From positions 1 to 6,271 of the forward strand of contig CAJUHN010000238.1 in assembly GCA_910585935.1 (NCBI GenBank): a stretch of 6,271 bases of DNA, read 5' to 3'. This document shows, one piece after another, positions 5,245 through 6,271 of this stretch; position 1 is the stretch's first letter; the number at the start of each line of letters is the position of its first letter. The notes beneath the pieces were generated by a model, which made no database searches, was not told the DNA's origin, and saw nothing but the letters and a program-made list of their open reading frames with translations. A program made the translations under genes and the position numbers. Source of the DNA: an uncultured Lachnospiraceae bacterium. GTDB lineage: Bacteria; Bacillota; Clostridia; Lachnospirales; Lachnospiraceae.

Positions 5245-6255
5245 ATGGCTTTATTTGAATCATATGAAAGAAGAATTGATAAAATCAATGCGGTTTTAAA
5301 TAGTTATGGAATCGCTTCTATTGAGGAAGCAGAAAAAATCACAAAAGACGCCGGATTAGAAGTTTATGATCAAGTGAAAAAGATTCAGCCAATTTGTTTT
5401 GAAAATGCTTGCTGGGCTTATACAGTTGGCGCTGCAATCGCAATTAAAAAAGGCTGCAAAAGAGCGGCAGATGCTGCTGCAGCTATTGGAGAGGGACTTC
5501 AAGCTTTCTGTATTCCGGGTTCTGTAGCAGATCAACGTAAAGTAGGTTTAGGACATGGAAATTTAGGAAAGATGTTATTAGAAGAAGAAACAGATTGTTT
5601 CTGCTTTTTAGCTGGACATGAATCTTTTGCAGCAGCAGAGGGTGCTATCGGTATTGCAGAAAAAGCGAATAAAGTTCGTCAAAAACCTTTAAGAGTTATC
5701 TTAAATGGTCTTGGAAAAGATGCTGCACAGGTTATTTCTAGAATTAATGGTTTTACTTATGTAGAAACAGAAATGGATTATTATACAGGAGAAGTAAAAG
5801 AAGTATTCCGCAAATCTTACTCTAATGGACTTCGCGCAAAAGTAAATTGCTATGGTGCAAATGATGTTACAGAAGGTGTTGCTATTATGCATAAAGAAGG
5901 TGTAGATGTATCTATTACTGGTAACTCTACTAATCCTACTAGATTCCAACATCCTGTTGCAGGTACATATAAAAAAGAATGTATGGAACAAGGAAAGAAA
6001 TATTTCTCTGTTGCATCTGGCGGTGGAACAGGACGTACTCTTCATCCAGATAATATGGCAGCAGGACCAGCTTCTTACGGTATGACAGATACTATGGGAC
6101 GTATGCATTCCGATGCACAGTTTGCAGGTTCTTCTTCTGTTCCAGCACATGTAGAAATGATGGGATTAATCGGTATGGGCAATAACCCTATGGTTGGTGC
6201 TACTGTTGCTGTAGCAGTTTCTATTGAAGAAGCAGCAAAGGCTGGTAAATTCTAA
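5245..6255 (+). CDS. GGGtGRT family protein
   Basis: 336 residues, soluble, with no signal peptide or membrane helix. It is named for the motif GGGTGRT at residues 259-265 (SVASGGGTGRTLHPDN), which is complete here. Other marked stretches are CFENACWAY at 51-59, the glycine-rich LGHGNLGKMLLEEETDCFCF at 102-121, GHESFAAAEGAIGIA at 124-138, NSTNPTRFQHPVAG at 227-240, and a Gly/Met-rich tail (HVEMMGLIGMGNNPMVGAT). Eight cysteines (51, 56, 71, 89, 118, 120, 202, 246) include the pairs C51/C56 and C118/C120 that could bind metal or a cluster. The family's biochemical role is not established to my knowledge; its regular pairing with a NifU-like scaffold suggests a client or partner in Fe-S or metal handling. 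AAGGAGG (5229-5235) overlaps the stop of the upstream gene, 9 bases before this ATG, so the two are cotranscribed and probably translationally linked. Nothing follows in the last 16 bases. Confidence 0.92.
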   Translation: MALFESYERRIDKINAVLNSYGIASIEEAEKITKDAGLEVYDQVKKIQPICFENACWAYTVGAAIAIKKGCKRAADAAAAIGEGLQAFCIPGSVADQRKVGLGHGNLGKMLLEEETDCFCFLAGHESFAAAEGAIGIAEKANKVRQKPLRVILNGLGKDAAQVISRINGFTYVETEMDYYTGEVKEVFRKSYSNGLRAKVNCYGANDVTEGVAIMHKEGVDVSITGNSTNPTRFQHPVAGTYKKECMEQGKKYFSVASGGGTGRTLHPDNMAAGPASYGMTDTMGRMHSDAQFAGSSSVPAHVEMMGLIGMGNNPMVGATVAVAVSIEEAAKAGKF

Positions 6256-6271
6256 GAAATAGCGTATTTTC

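Noticed and set aside
5701..6150. 149-residue minus-strand reading frame rich in Cys, Ile and Ser
   Set aside because: Antisense to the well-supported GGGtGRT gene; composition is that of a reversed coding strand.

Overview
The window looks like chromosomal DNA of a low-GC, AT-rich anaerobic Firmicute, most likely a Lachnospiraceae-type gut Clostridium. This rests on codon use, strong AAGGAG-type ribosome sites, an ECF sigma/DUF4179 anti-sigma pair, and a NifU-like scaffold gene followed by a GGGtGRT-family gene. The species cannot be fixed from the sequence alone.

Layout, left to right. 1-777 (+): the 3' part of an XRE-type regulator with a TPR-like C-terminal region, cut by the window edge. 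778-1305: intergenic DNA holding a decayed, frameshifted C-terminal piece of an IS630-family transposase (-). 1306-1734 (+): a complete NUDIX hydrolase, followed by a 21-bp-stem palindrome. 1950-3539 (-): a two-gene operon made of an ECF sigma factor and its probable membrane-anchored DUF4179 anti-sigma factor. 3540-4537: about 1 kb without a protein gene, but full of structure. 4538-6255 (+): a two-gene operon of a NifU/IscU-like Fe-S scaffold homologue and a GGGtGRT protein. A TTGACA promoter overlaps a Fur-like dyad upstream of it, and a stem-loop lies in its leader.

The most interesting part is 3.7-4.3 kb. Two copies of a ~170-nt structured element face each other in inverted orientation. 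Their 104-nt cores align without gaps and are 88/104 identical, and 15 of the 16 differences are transitions. The closing stems (22 and 23 bp, each perfectly self-complementary) differ in sequence between the copies. Several internal base pairs also change in a compensatory way. Copy 1 has an extended -10 promoter immediately upstream and a T-run after its closing stem, so it reads as a free-standing small structured RNA gene. Copy 2 lacks a clear promoter and T-run. A ~97-bp MITE-like imperfect palindrome lies between the copies.

The protein genes form separate units: envelope-signal regulation (ECF/anti-sigma) and probable iron-linked Fe-S or redox biology (NifU-like/GGGtGRT). There is no clear functional link between them.
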